NCBI GenBank assembly: GCA_910589415.1
Contig: OU342638.1
Span: 37,235,579-37,299,578, forward strand
Origin: Malachius bipustulatus
Taxonomy: Eukaryota; Arthropoda; Insecta; Coleoptera; Melyridae
Direction: 5' to 3'
Length of the DNA: 64,000 nt
Shown here: piece after piece, positions 36,861 through 50,100 of the stretch
Numbering within the stretch: position 1 is the first letter of the stretch
Layout of the letters: each line of letters opens with the position of its first letter
The notes under the pieces: model-generated
Database searches by the model: none
What the model was told of the DNA's origin: nothing
The model's input: only the letters and a program-made list of their open reading frames with translations
Translations under genes and position numbers: made by a program

Positions 36861-37638
36861 GTTACTGTTCCAGGTTAGTTTCTTTACTCTAACAAAGTTA
36901 ATTATGCAAGTAGTCATGTTTTTGTTTATTGTTCTATGATTTGTAGATCATTGATTGGAGTAGTTCACTTACACACCTACCAATTGTTTGTGTTTTATCT
37001 GGCAGACATGCTTCATTATATTCAAGGCTAATAGTTGATGAAAAATAAAAAAAATTGTGGATGGCTCGAGTAGAGGTAGACTAACAAAATTGGCTCTATA
37101 AAAATAGTAATCTTCTTCTTCTTCTTCGATTTCTATGGCTTGGGCACCATTGTGCATACAGCCAGATTTAAGTGTTTCTATGATTTGGCCGGATTTTATT
37201 TAATATCCTGGCGATTTCCAGTGCTTGTAATTAACTCAAAGAGAATTTAGTATTTGGATAAAACACAACAAAGGGAATAACTCTTCTCTCTCTGGAGCAA
37301 CAGTCGCAACAGCAGAGCTATAAATAGTAATAGTAAAAGCTAATTAGCGCAATGATCTTGTTGTCAACATGACATGACAACCATGACTGACTTGACATTG
37401 ACAACTAGGTGAAGCACTGCAGCCTGTTGGCATAACCTCAATCTTTTACGTCAAAACAAAACCAAAACAGGAGGAATTTTTACTTACAGTTACAATACAT
37501 TATGTTATTTTATTAAATGTTTATACTTTTACCGTAATTATGAAATTATATCAAATTTAGGATTAAAGTGAATTATATACTTTGCATAATGATTAATACT
37601 TTTTTAACCAGCTGCCAGGACTAAGGCGAAACGGAACC

Positions 37639-39687
<2,049 letters not shown>

Positions 39688-41041
39688 AATTGTTTTTTTT
39701 TTTTACTTAGGTATACTTCGAGATGAATTTTATTGAAAGGATAAAGGAGGAATTTTAAAAGACGATAAAGTATTATTTAGAAATGTAATTTTAATTATTT
39801 ATCATGTTTTTATTTAAAGTGTATGATATTGTACATGTTTAATAAACAATAGACAAATTGATTGTATTTTTAATTATTACAAAAGTGCAGAAATTGTTCA
39901 TTATCAGCATTAGAATAGCGAGGCTGGGTTCTTATGGCTTATTATCTATCATTAAAAGACTATAAATTGTGCAATATTCAGGCAGAATGATATAATGACA
40001 GTCAGAGCAGGTGAGGTAGTTTAAAAAAGAAAACTTCATAATATAACCATATTTGGTCCAATTTCAATTATTTACAGGGTTACAGGACCTCAAAGTTTCC
40101 TGTATAAGGAGCCAATTTAAGCATTGATATTTAACTTTATCTATAACTTTAATATTTTTTTAAAAACATAAACAGGTAAAACCAATGTAAAGTTAAATAT
40201 AAATTCTTAAATTGGTTCCTTATGCAGGAAACTTTGAGGTAACTCCGTAAATAATTGAATCGGACATGTGATTATATGATTTTTTAAACTACCTCCATCA
40301 TCTTTCACTGTCACAATTTGATGGTGAGCTAATAGATCACTTGACTAAATATGTATATTCGAGCATATTACGCGATTGGAAATTGGCCTGAAAATGGCCG
40401 ACATAATTTATTATTATTCGAGACAAGAATCCCCTGCACCTCCCCCCGCAAAACCACAACTGAGAAACCCACAAATTCCTCGATACCTCTTTCCCTTTTA
40501 TTTTTATAAAAGAATTTATTTTTTTCTACTTATTCACAGAATGAGAGAAAAATTTTTGTGGCTGTCTGTGCTTGGCTGTAAGCGGTAATGCCGGTAATAA
40601 GCAGATAGAAAAAGAACAAAAAGTACCGATAATGAAACTAATAAGGCCACTTATGTCAATTTAATTGACAATTGACACTTAGACTAAAAAAAAAAACCGA
40701 GAAGAAATTGTAGTCTAACCTAACATTCTTGTCTATATTTCATTTTGGCTCTCCTATAGTGCCAAAGACCATGAAGTGAGTGAACTGCTAGCCTACTAAT
40801 TTCACAACCGTTTAATTTTAGGTTAATAATAAACATTAGGTTTTATGTACTTTCTGATAATTGTGGAATAATGAACCTTAAAATTCCACTCAATCGCTAT
40901 TAAATTATCAGCAAATTTGGCGTAATGTAGTACTGCGCATGCGGGGTTATCGGCGCTTTAGTAGCTACGTTTAATATTGTTGATGTTGACTAATTTAATA
41001 ATTTGAATTATAATTTGAGTGAACAGTGAACATTAAAAGAA
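39688..41041. other. Intergenic with one long foldback
   Basis: AATAAAC near 39840 may end the ZAD transcript. The foldback 39996-40313 is listed. The rest is AT-rich and includes the KICS2 5' flank. Confidence 0.55.
39996..40313. mobile_element. 318-bp foldback MITE
   Basis: Ends TGACAGTCAGAGCAGGTGAG and the reverse complement TGACAGTGAAAGATGATGGAG; the arms stay complementary inward through GGTAGTTTAAAAAA, TTCAATTATTTAC, CTCAAAGTTTCCTG and CCAATTTAAG to a short AT loop. Each arm is about 140 bp. No coding content or clear target duplication. Confidence 0.82.
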
Positions 41042-42256
41042 ATGGAAGAAGACGACGAATTCCTGCACATATTCTTCACCCACATCTCGCAGCTATGCTT
41101 CGACAAGGCCAAGGAGCACATCGAAAAAGAAAAGGAGACATCGAAAGGCGTCTCCCCCCACTGGGACACGTTCCTGTCCCTTCTCCAGCAGCTCGCGACA
41201 GCCGAGAAGGCCTACCTAGAACTGGGCTACCTCCAGACCCGAACGAAAGGGTTCCTCCGCAAGGACAACTCCCTCAAACACAACTTCGAGAACCTCAAGT
41301 CCGATTTCAAGAAGCTCGAAGAGCAGTGCAAGCAAGTCCAGGACAGGAGACTGATAAACTACTGCCAGAACATCAGCCAATTCCTGCTTGCCAGAGTGAA
41401 CTTGGGCGAACTGTACGAGAAGATCTACTCGATGGGGGTGAACAAACAGATCAAGTACAGCGACATGCTGATTCAGATCGAGTTCCTCATCCAGAAGCAC
41501 ATCCTCAGTTTCACCGACATCAGCCTGACCCCCATGAAGGCATCGTTTGGGCTCGAGTGCGAGATCCTGGAGAATTTATTCAAAGCGCTATCGGAGCTGC
41601 AGCGGTTGCAGTTTTTGCCGTCGTTGGCGCTGATCCACGGGGCGCACACCCGGTTGCTGGCGTGGGAGAACCGGGTGCAAAACCGCGATACCAGGAAGAT
41701 CGGGTTTTTGAAGAACAGCTCGCTCCCCAGCTTGATGCTATGGTTGAATAAGTTCAAGGGGACCGTTCTGAGTAAGTTTAGTCTGTACTTTCACGATACT
41801 CTGGCGCAGCAGAGCACCCCGACCGATATGAGGCAGCTGTGCTCGAAGCTGCTGAACGATAACTATCAGAAAATGGTGACTTTCTCCAAGAAAAACGACG
41901 CGGCCTACGTGATAATCATGTCCGATAACCAGGTGAGTTATGATACGACCGGGTATGATAGTTTTCCGATTATCGTTTCGTATCCGCCTAAAAGCCCGCC
42001 GGACTTGGATCTGATCCTGAAAATGATCACGGACACGGCCGGGGAGTTCTCGAGTGATAAAATAATTTACAAGTTCAACTCTCAGAATCAGTGCACTTAT
42101 ATCTTGACTTCTGTCGAGCCCAATATTTATATCGTCGTACTGTTCGAGGATAAGAAAGGTGAAAAGGACCGGTTCATTAGTAGCTTCTTGTTGGAATTAT
42201 CCAGTAATTTGAGGTGCACCAAAGTGTTTACTAGTCTTAAAGACTTCTCCGGTTGA
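41042..42256 (+). CDS. KICS2: KICSTOR complex subunit 2
   Basis: Single exon, 404 residues, starting MEEDDEFLHIFFTHISQL and ending FTSLKDFSG. It matches the family (human C12orf66/KICS2, 445 residues) in order: FDKAKEHIEKEKE near the N-terminus, LAAAEK-like ATAEKAYLELGYL, FLPSLALIHGAHTRL, KFSLYFHDTLAQQSTP, and the C-terminal TYILTSVEPNIYIVVLFE. KICS2 with SZT2, KPTN and ITFG2 forms KICSTOR, which tethers GATOR1 to lysosomes and allows amino-acid starvation to turn off TORC1. No internal intron is needed. It is tail-to-tail with the phosphatase gene, 121 bp apart. Confidence 0.88.
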   Translation: MEEDDEFLHIFFTHISQLCFDKAKEHIEKEKETSKGVSPHWDTFLSLLQQLATAEKAYLELGYLQTRTKGFLRKDNSLKHNFENLKSDFKKLEEQCKQVQDRRLINYCQNISQFLLARVNLGELYEKIYSMGVNKQIKYSDMLIQIEFLIQKHILSFTDISLTPMKASFGLECEILENLFKALSELQRLQFLPSLALIHGAHTRLLAWENRVQNRDTRKIGFLKNSSLPSLMLWLNKFKGTVLSKFSLYFHDTLAQQSTPTDMRQLCSKLLNDNYQKMVTFSKKNDAAYVIIMSDNQVSYDTTGYDSFPIIVSYPPKSPPDLDLILKMITDTAGEFSSDKIIYKFNSQNQCTYILTSVEPNIYIVVLFEDKKGEKDRFISSFLLELSSNLRCTKVFTSLKDFSG

Positions 42257-42377
42257 TTATTTTTCTATTCCAAGTCTTTTGTGCAATTAAATAAGGGCAA
42301 TGAAAATATATTCAATATTTTTATTTTTATATACGTAAATATAAACTTATCATTAAATATTTAAAAATATATAAAAA

Positions 42378-43046
42378 TCAATTTTCTTTCTCTATTTTAT
42401 CCAGAAAAGCTGTACAACTTCTCAAACACTGTTGGTAACACTTCTCGAAACCGGCGCTTCCTTTATCCTAGAAATTATTAATGATTATCAACAAATAAAA
42501 CATTAAACGCGCCCCTCCCCCCACAACTTACATAATAGGGGTCTCGTATTATTTTATCCCCTTCCGGATCAAACTCCCCCAGCAGCATGATCTTGGCCTT
42601 GTACCCCTCCGGAGCGTCCTCTTTCAAGTTCGATATATTGTTCTCGTCCATCCCGAATATGTAATCGAATTCGTTGTAGTCCTCCTCTAGAATCTGGAAA
42701 CGTCGTCGGTCAAATACCGATCGTTGGGCGGTATCGGAGGACTTACCTGTCGTGCCACTCCCGAATACTGGATCCCGTGGGCTTTCAAGGTCGTCAGGGC
42801 TCTGGAATTGGCCCGACTGCCGGCGTGCCAGCTGCCGAGCGCGGCGCTGTCGACTCTCCATTGATCAAACTGTTTGCGCTCTTTTATCAAATGGAGGAAG
42901 ACGGCTTCCGCTATGGGGGACCTGCATATGTTCCCTAGGGTTTATTGAAAAAAAAATATTTTTTTAAGATTGACTAGCTAGTTAGTACACTATCTGGCTA
43001 CTTACTTACCTAGGCACACAAATAAAACAGATTTTTTTGTTGCCAT
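42378..43046 (-). CDS. primo-1/ACP1-like: Low molecular weight protein tyrosine phosphatase
   Basis: Four exons (43010-43046, 42747-42934, 42532-42693, 42378-42467) with matching phases give exactly 158 residues, the canonical family length. The catalytic loop C-L-G-N-I-C-R-S is at residues 12-19 and is split by intron 1. Other family marks: SAALGSWHAG, the general-acid DPYY loop near residues 129-132, and a C-terminal CLRSCTAFLDKI helix. Cytosolic phosphatase acting on tyrosine-phosphorylated proteins; Drosophila primo-1/primo-2 are the corresponding genes. Complete, no lesions seen. Confidence 0.95.
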
Positions 43047-43929
43047 CACTAAAGAAGACAGATTTTTATAAATTAAATAGTGTAAATTTCAATTTTTTAG
43101 TGTTTTGCTGTCGATTTCTTTTTCCTTTACATGCAAATGTAAAAAGTACTGGGTGCTATTGGTACGATTATCGTGGAGATAACTCGCCTACTATATCCAG
43201 GACCCATATTAATTGAAATTTCAGGGGAGAGAGGACCAGACATTGACCACGCGAGGCATCTATCAGATTATATTAGTCAGAACTTGGTCATCTTCATCAG
43301 AGAAAAATCAATTTTTGAATAAATATCAAAATAACAAGCACCTTCGTCATAATGCGCATGCGAATTTATCGTAGCAATAGCAGGAATGTAAAACATCCAA
43401 GTTGACATAAACATAAATTCGAATTGTTTACGATGACCTCCAGGTGACCTTGCGGAGATGATTGCAAATGCTTGCAGTGTTGCCATATCGTGACTAATTT
43501 GTTATCAAAAATACTAAAAATAAAAAAAGGGCTACTGTAATTTAGGACTAATCCTATGAGTATGACCTGTTTAGATTTTTTTTCTTTGTCAATTATTATT
43601 CTGACTTGAGTTGAGAATTATTTTTTTTTATATAGGAATGGATTCCCGTTTTAATTTAACGAAGCAGGTCAGAATTGCAGTTTTATTGAGTTTTAAAACA
43701 CATTTACTATTTTCGAAGGTTGCGCGTTTATTTTATTTTGATAAATCGCTTCAAAATGATAAATTTGGCAACATAGCAGTAACATTTGACAGACATGTGG
43801 CAACATGTTATTTTTGTCTTGGTTTAAATTTATTGCGAAATTGATTTTTTTCATCAAAATCGCAGATATAATAGAATAATATAAGAATAGGAGCGATAAT
43901 TTCTAAATTATTTCCAAAAGTCGTATTAC

Positions 43930-44076
43930 GCCCGTATTCACAAACGATAATTTCCTAAATAATTACGTAATCAATTATCCCCATCTCATTCTATTGCAAA
44001 AAAACTGCATATCTCCATCTCACTCATTTAAATAATTACGTAATTATTTAGGAAATTATCGTTTGTGAATACGGGC
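43930..44076. mobile_element. MITE, family 'GCCCGTATTCACAAA', copy 3 (best preserved)
   Basis: 147 bp with near-perfect 44-bp arms: GCCCGTATTCACAAACGATA then ATTTCCTAAATAATTACG. The core contains CATATCTCCATCTCA, the reverse complement of the block in copies 1 and 2, so this copy is inverted relative to them. Confidence 0.92.
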
Positions 44077-44362
44077 ATTTGACTTACAATTTGAATTAAA
44101 AAATTATTTCCCTTTTTATTATTAAACTTTTTTTTCTGCTAAAACAAAAAAAATGAGCGAAGTTGTTCAAACGTGGTTAAGTGTTACAGTTTAATTATTA
44201 TTAAAATTAACAGCCCCAATCAAATACTTAATCAATTATTCAATTGTAACGATTTTTCTGTTCGCTTTTTGTTATAAAGTAATCAGAATATTCAAATTAG
44301 GGTAAGACTAAATCTGGGTATAATTTTAAAGTCTGACAACGCTGCTTATGGATTTACTTTAG

Positions 44363-44412
44363 AAAACCTGCATTACCGACACTGACAAGCGTTAGTGTCG
44401 GTAATACAGGTA
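44363..44412. repeat. 50-bp palindrome of the ACCGACACT family
   Basis: AACCTGCATTACCGACACTG, AC, AAG, then the complement CGTTAGTGTCGGTAATACAG GT: the two termini of the 943-bp element joined with a 3-nt spacer. Confidence 0.85.
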
Positions 44413-45311
44413 CCCTAATTTATTTCGTTTCAGTGCGCCATCTGTTATTCAGTTAGATGTCATCTAAGTTCATGCTGTCACTTCAAATAAGTGACCAATG
44501 ATATTTTAAGCAATAAACGCGGGAAATTGATAAAATTTGAATTTGAAACACTCGTAAATAATGCTGAGTTATTGAAAATTTAATAATCACTTTAGTCCTG
44601 TACTGATCATGGATGTTGACAAATAATTAATAATAAGGAATGTGAATATTAATTAATTAATTTTTATTTATTTTAAAAACGGGTGACCCCCATTGATGAA
44701 AAATAACAATTTAACAATGAAATAAAGAACGTTACAATGTAATGTAGTAACTAATTATAATCCTAAACAAACACGAGAAAATTGAAATATTTTTATAAAA
44801 TGTAACTAAATAAATAATATTTTTAAATATAAATAAACAAAGTGGATAGGTAAATACTAAGGGGGCATTAAGGAGAACGAAACTATTCCAAACAGCTCGA
44901 ATTGTCTCACTGATCCTAATGTAATCGCTCTCATTCTCGAGGAAAACAAGCGGGATTAATTCCTAGGTATTATTTACAATTCGTATCCGCACAATCTCGC
45001 TTTTTTAAGTAAAATTAGAACCAAACTCGAGCAAACAAGGTATATAACGCTGCTATAAGTGAATAATATAACGTTACCACTTTGCATTATCTGGGTTTCT
45101 TTTCGCTTCACTAGCTCCCTCAAATCGGTTTCAAATTTCCCCCTAACACTCTCTCTCTCTCTCTCTACCACCGTCATCAGCAGGAGGATTATCCTTATTG
45201 TGCCTGGTGTTGGTGTTGGTGTTACAACAAGATCGTTTACCTTTATTAAAGTTACCGATCAGGTGAGTCTTTTGTTCATTTCATCTTCATTGTGTGTAAA
45301 AAAAAGAGAAG

Positions 45312-48221
45312 ATGCCGGAAATGTCAGAAAGGACCCGGCTGTTGGAAAATCCGGGGATCCCCCAGTACGCCTTCGACACCCGTTCATGGAGGGAACGGAA
45401 AGAAAGAGTGAAACGCTTTCAATGGTGCCTCTGCGTGTTACTCATGTAAGTTAATCAATCAATCAATCAATTAATTACTTCTACTAATCAAATAAAACTT
45501 GCATTAGTGGTCTCCTGATCTTCATAATAGTGATCACGATCTCCATGGGCATCAACTATTACAATCTGAACGAGGATCAGGTGACGGTGACGCAGACGTG
45601 GAAACCGTCGAACAATTCCGCCAGAACCAGCACTAGTAGTACCAAATCGGTACCTTTAAATCTGAAACTCCTGGTTTTGAGTAACAACGAGCAGTGCCCC
45701 GTAATAGGGAGTCAATACAGAGACGAAGATTGGAGAGAGCTCGAGAACGCTCTCCAAATGGGGCGCAAAGCTCTCGCGGAAAGAGACACCTTTGAGAAAG
45801 ACGTCCCGCTTCTGGAAGTGGACACGCCCAGTTACAGGCATCAGAAAGTAACCGCGACCAGTTCCAGGGCTACCGAGATGGCCAGGAAGGGGTTTGTGCA
45901 GGAGGTCGCGGCCATGCATCTCAAGAAGTGAGTTTGAGTTCTTCTCCTTCTCCTCCTTCTTCAATTTTCTTGGTCTTTAGTTTTCTTTAATTTTTTTAGA
46001 TCAAAAAATATCACCACGATCAACCTCTGCGACGCCTCAGATAAATCGAGATCTTGCGACGACGTCCCAATAAAATGCGACCTTGAAGCGAAATACTCCA
46101 ACTACAACGGAACCTGCAACAACCTGGATCACCCGTCCACTTATGGCGCCGCTTACACCCCTTTCAAACGATTACTGCCCCCCGATTACTCTGATGGTAC
46201 GATTAAAATTAAATTACCGTTAAGTTAACCGAAATAATGAATCGATTACAGGTCTGAGTAAGCCCCGAAAGGCGAAATCTGGGCGTCCCCTGCCGTCCGC
46301 CAGGACCGTCTCCCGAGTGATCCACCGTCCCGTCTATGCGACCGACGATAAGTTCACCGTGATGCTGGCTGTCTGGGGTCAGTTCCTGGATCACGATATC
46401 ACCGCGACCGCTCTCAGTCACACCTCGAACGGGGGCTCCATTAAATGTTGCGAGGCCGAGAAGGTCCACCCGGAATGTTTCCCGGTTATCATCGATGAGG
46501 ACGATCCGTTACGGGACGAGGGGATCGAGTGCATGGAGTTTGTCAGGTCCGCTTCGGCCCCTCAGTGTCGATTAGGTTAGTTAGTTAGTGATGATGAGAG
46601 TAACGTTTCGTTAAACCGAGTTGATATTCCAGGTCCCAGAGAGCAACTGAATCAAGCAACTTCGTTCATCGACGGATCGGTTATCTACGGGAACGATGAA
46701 GAGACCGTGAAGAAACTGAGGACGATGGAGAAGGGACTGTTGAAGATGTATTTGACAGAAGACGGGAGGGAGCTGCTGCCGATATCCGAGGATCCCCTCG
46801 ACGGGTGTAACAGGGAAGAGGAGAAACGGAAAGGACGGTACTGTTTCATGACGGGTGATGCTAGAGCCAACGAGAATCAACACTTGACGAGCCTCCATTT
46901 AATAATGGCGAGGCAACATAATCGAGTCGCAAGGAAACTGGCCCAAATCAACCCCCACTGGGACGACGAGACGATCTTTCTGGAGACGAGGCGTATAATC
47001 GGGGCGCAAATGCAGCACATCAGCTACAACGAATTTCTTCCGTGTCTGTTCGGTGAGTCGGGAAGATTTGATATAAAACATAAAGTGAAAGGTGAGGTTG
47101 CAGGTTCGAAAATGATGCACGAGCTGGGTTTCGTCCCGTCCCGTCAGGGTTTCTTCGACGGTTACAACTCGACGATCGACCCGTCGATTTTCAACAGCTT
47201 CGCCGCTTCGGCTTTCCGGTTCGCCCATTCTATCATCCCGGCGCTGATGAAGCGACTAAGCGACGACACATCCAGCGTCCAGTACATCAAGATGAGAGAG
47301 ATGCTCTTCAACCCGTTCGCTCTGTTCAATAAGGGCGAGCTTGACAGGACGATTCGTGGCGCTATGGCCACTAACATAGACGCTAACGACGCCTATTTCA
47401 CCACAGAGGTACGATTGAGTAATGAAAACGCTGTAAAGGTGTCAAAATTGAATGTCGTTTCAGTTGAAGGATCACTTGTTTGAAGGACCCCTCCCCGGAC
47501 CCAAGAAAATAGGACTGGATCTGGTGACCTTGAATATACAGAGAGGACGCGATCACGGGCTGCCCGGATATGTCAAATTCAGGCAGTATTGCGGGTTGTC
47601 AGACGTCGGAAGTTTCGACGATCTCGTCGGGATTATTAACCCGGACTCACTGGATCATATCAGGAGACTTTATGAGTAAGTTTGCGCGTTTTAAGGTTGC
47701 GGCGTTCTTCTTCTTGATTTTGACCTCCCTTTAAAGCAATCATTTTTTACTCGTTTAATAAAACTGTTCTTAGTTGACTGATTGATTGCCTTGTGATAGA
47801 AAATAAACGTTTCAGAGACGTCCAGGACATAGACCTGTACACCGGCTCGATCTCGGAGGTTCCCCTCACCGAGGGGATCCTGGGTCCGACGATGTCATGC
47901 CTGATCCGGGAGCAGTTCTTGCGGACGAGGCACGGTGACCGGTTCTGGTTCGAGAACCCGGCGCAGCCGCACAGCTTCACGCTCGCGCAGCTGAACGAGA
48001 TCAAGAAGACGACCCTGGCGAGGATCATCTGCGACAACGCGGACGACGTCGCCTCGATACGGCCGTGGGTGATGGCGACCGCGGACGAGCAGAACGGGGA
48101 GTTCCCGTGCGCCGTCCTGCCGACCGTCCACCTGGACCGCTGGAAGGAGCCCGCCGGGAGGCTGGCGAGGGTGTCGCTCGGAGAGGGCGGGATCAGGGCC
48201 GCGGTCTTCCAGAGAAATTAA
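45312..48221 (+). CDS. Pxt: Membrane-anchored animal haem peroxidase, chorion peroxidase type
   Basis: Eight coding exons (45312-45445, 45508-45927, 46000-46196, 46252-46575, 46633-47052, 47104-47408, 47464-47675, 47816-48221) give 805 residues. A basic cytoplasmic start (ERTRLLENP) and a hydrophobic segment at about 37-58 (LCVLLIGLLIFIIVITI) predict a type II membrane anchor. The peroxidase domain has the distal WGQFLDHDIT (haem-linking Asp and catalytic His), RANENQHLTSLH (Arg and Glu), and the proximal AFRFAHSII His, then IQRGRDHGLPGY. Intron 5 (47053-47103, 51 nt) is in frame and stop-free; I removed it on family alignment. Drosophila Pxt (809 residues, eggshell cross-linking and prostaglandin-like synthesis) has similar length and is the best guess; another insect peroxidase clade is possible. 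Confidence 0.82.
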
Positions 48222-48282
48222 TTTCACTAGTTTCGTATTTTTTTCAAACCGTTTTCTTATTTTTCACTCTTTCATCAAAATT

Positions 48283-50100
48283 TGTAGTTCAAGGTGGTTT
48301 ATATCAGGCAGATTTTTCGATTAATCTGACAACAATGCTACAAAACTTAGGTACAATATTTATCCTAGTTCTGCAGATTTATTATTTGCTTGTCATAGAT
48401 TTGAGATTTTTTCTTAGACGCGGCAACAATGCTTTCTAGTTGTAGTTTCATCGAATAGAATGTTGCCAAATTTATAATTTTCCCCCAGTTATGGATTTTT
48501 TTTTATTTTGGTCAGCATTGTCAGATGTAGAAATTTATTATCGGTTCTGCAGGGTCGTATTTGTTTTATAGATAATTCAAACTATTCCAATGCTGCCAAA
48601 CTTAACCCAGTTCTGGAGGTGATATTTGACTCTAACAAACTTGACTTTTTGAGATGTGACAACGTTGCATTCTTGTTGTGAATACAGTCAATACGGTGTT
48701 GCCAGATTTACAATATAATTTTAATCGCCCTGTTATCAAGATTTCGGTTTTTAAAAAATTATTTCAGTCAAACTAGAGCAACTTTACCAGATTTGTTCTC
48801 AGTACAGCAGGGCCCTATTTATGTTATGAATAATTTAAACTACATACTTCAATGTTGCCCAATAGCCCAGTTCTGGAGGTGATATAATTTGTTCTTGTGA
48901 TAGATTTTTTTAGATATGACAACAATGCATTTTGCTTGTGGTTACAGCGAATACGGTGTTGCCAGCTTTAATCCCCTAAATTAAGGGGATTTCAATTTTT
49001 TTATTTATTTTTGTCAATAATTTATAGAAACATTACCAGATTTGTTCTCTGTTCTGCAGGATTCTTTTGTTTTAATGGATAAATTCAAATTAATGCCTAA
49101 CTTATCCGTGTTCTGGCTGGAGGTGATGTGTAACAAACTGATTTTTTTTTTATGTAATTTGAATGTAATTAATTTTTTTAGATGTGACAACAGTGCACTC
49201 TGGTTGTAGTTTCAGCGGATAGTGTTGCCAAATTTATTATTTTCCACCAGTTATGGATTTTTTTATTCTATTTTGGTCCGTCTGTATAACAGCATTGCCA
49301 GATGTAGAGATTTATTCTCGTTTCTGCAGGGTCGTATTCGTTTTATAGATAATTTAAACTATTACAATGCTGCCAAACTTAACCCAGTTCTGGAGGTGAT
49401 ATTTGACTCTAACAAACTTGACTTTTTGAGATGTGACAACATTGCATTCTTGTTGTGAATAGTCAATACAGTGTTGCCAGATTTACAATATAATTTTAAT
49501 CGCCCAGTTATCAAGTTTAAATTTCAGTCAAACTAGAACAACTTTACCAGATTTGTTCTCAGTACTGCAGGGCCCTATTTATTTTATGAAACTACTTCAA
49601 TGCTGCCCAATTTGGCCCAGTTCTAAAGGTGATATTTTGTTCGTGATAGATTTTTTTAGATATGACAACAATGCATTTTGGTTGTGGTTACAGCGAGAAC
49701 AATGTTGCCACATTTACAATTCTCAAGCTAGATAAATTTAATTTTTTTTTTAGTCACATGTCTATTGCAACATCAGATGCAGATATTTATTTTCAATTAT
49801 GCAGGGTCATAATTTATTTTATGAATAATAATTTTTTAAACCATTGCAATGTTGCCAAACTTACGATATTTATCCTAGTTCTGGAGATGATATACGCGTT
49901 GATATTGTGGTTACAGCGAATACAGTGTTGTCAGATTTAAAATTATTTTTATCCCTCAGTTCTGGACTATAATTTTTTTTGTCTTTTTATAGCAACATTG
50001 CCTGGACTCTGGAAATATTTAAACGCATACAGCATTGCCAGATGTAGAAATTTATCCCCTTTTCTGTAGGTTTATATGTTTTCTAAATATTTGTGCCCAG
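48283..50100. repeat. Satellite-like array: about 8 monomers of ~250 bp in a ~760-bp higher-order repeat
   Basis: Each monomer runs GTGTTGCCAGATTTA ... CTGCAGGG ... TTTTATAGATAATTTAAACT ... AACCCAGTTCTGGAGGTGAT ... AGATGTGACAACATTGCATT ... GTTACAGCGAATAC and then restarts. Segment 48420-49183 matches 49184-49940 monomer by monomer (offset about 760 bp) much better than neighbouring monomers match one another, which defines a three-monomer higher-order unit present twice, with worn monomers at both ends. It starts 60 bp after the peroxidase stop codon and so may lie partly in that 3' UTR. Short frames within it are not genes. Confidence 0.85.

Larger units (their letters stand above)
36331..37638. 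other. Intergenic with nested MITE fragments
   Basis: Contains a fragment of the ACCGACACT family (36729-36763) directly abutting a truncated GCCCGTATTCACAAA MITE (36764-36860). The remainder up to 37638 includes the 5' flank of the ZAD gene. No further gene. Confidence 0.55.
43047..45311. other. Intergenic with two repeat elements and peroxidase 5' leader
   Basis: Holds the MITE at 43930-44076 and a 50-bp palindrome at 44363-44412 (both listed). From about 45050 the sequence, including a (CT)n run near 45150-45168 and a GTGAGT donor near 45262, may be the non-coding first exon of the peroxidase gene. Confidence 0.5.

Noticed and set aside
37131..37180. Second SINE copy
   Set aside because: Only a weak match to the SINE body, no Pol III boxes and no target duplication.
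41920..41970. Possible intron in KICS2 starting GTGAGT
   Set aside because: The sequence is in frame and no acceptor removes it while improving the family alignment.
48240..50100. Short plus frames after the peroxidase
   Set aside because: Explained by the satellite-like monomers.
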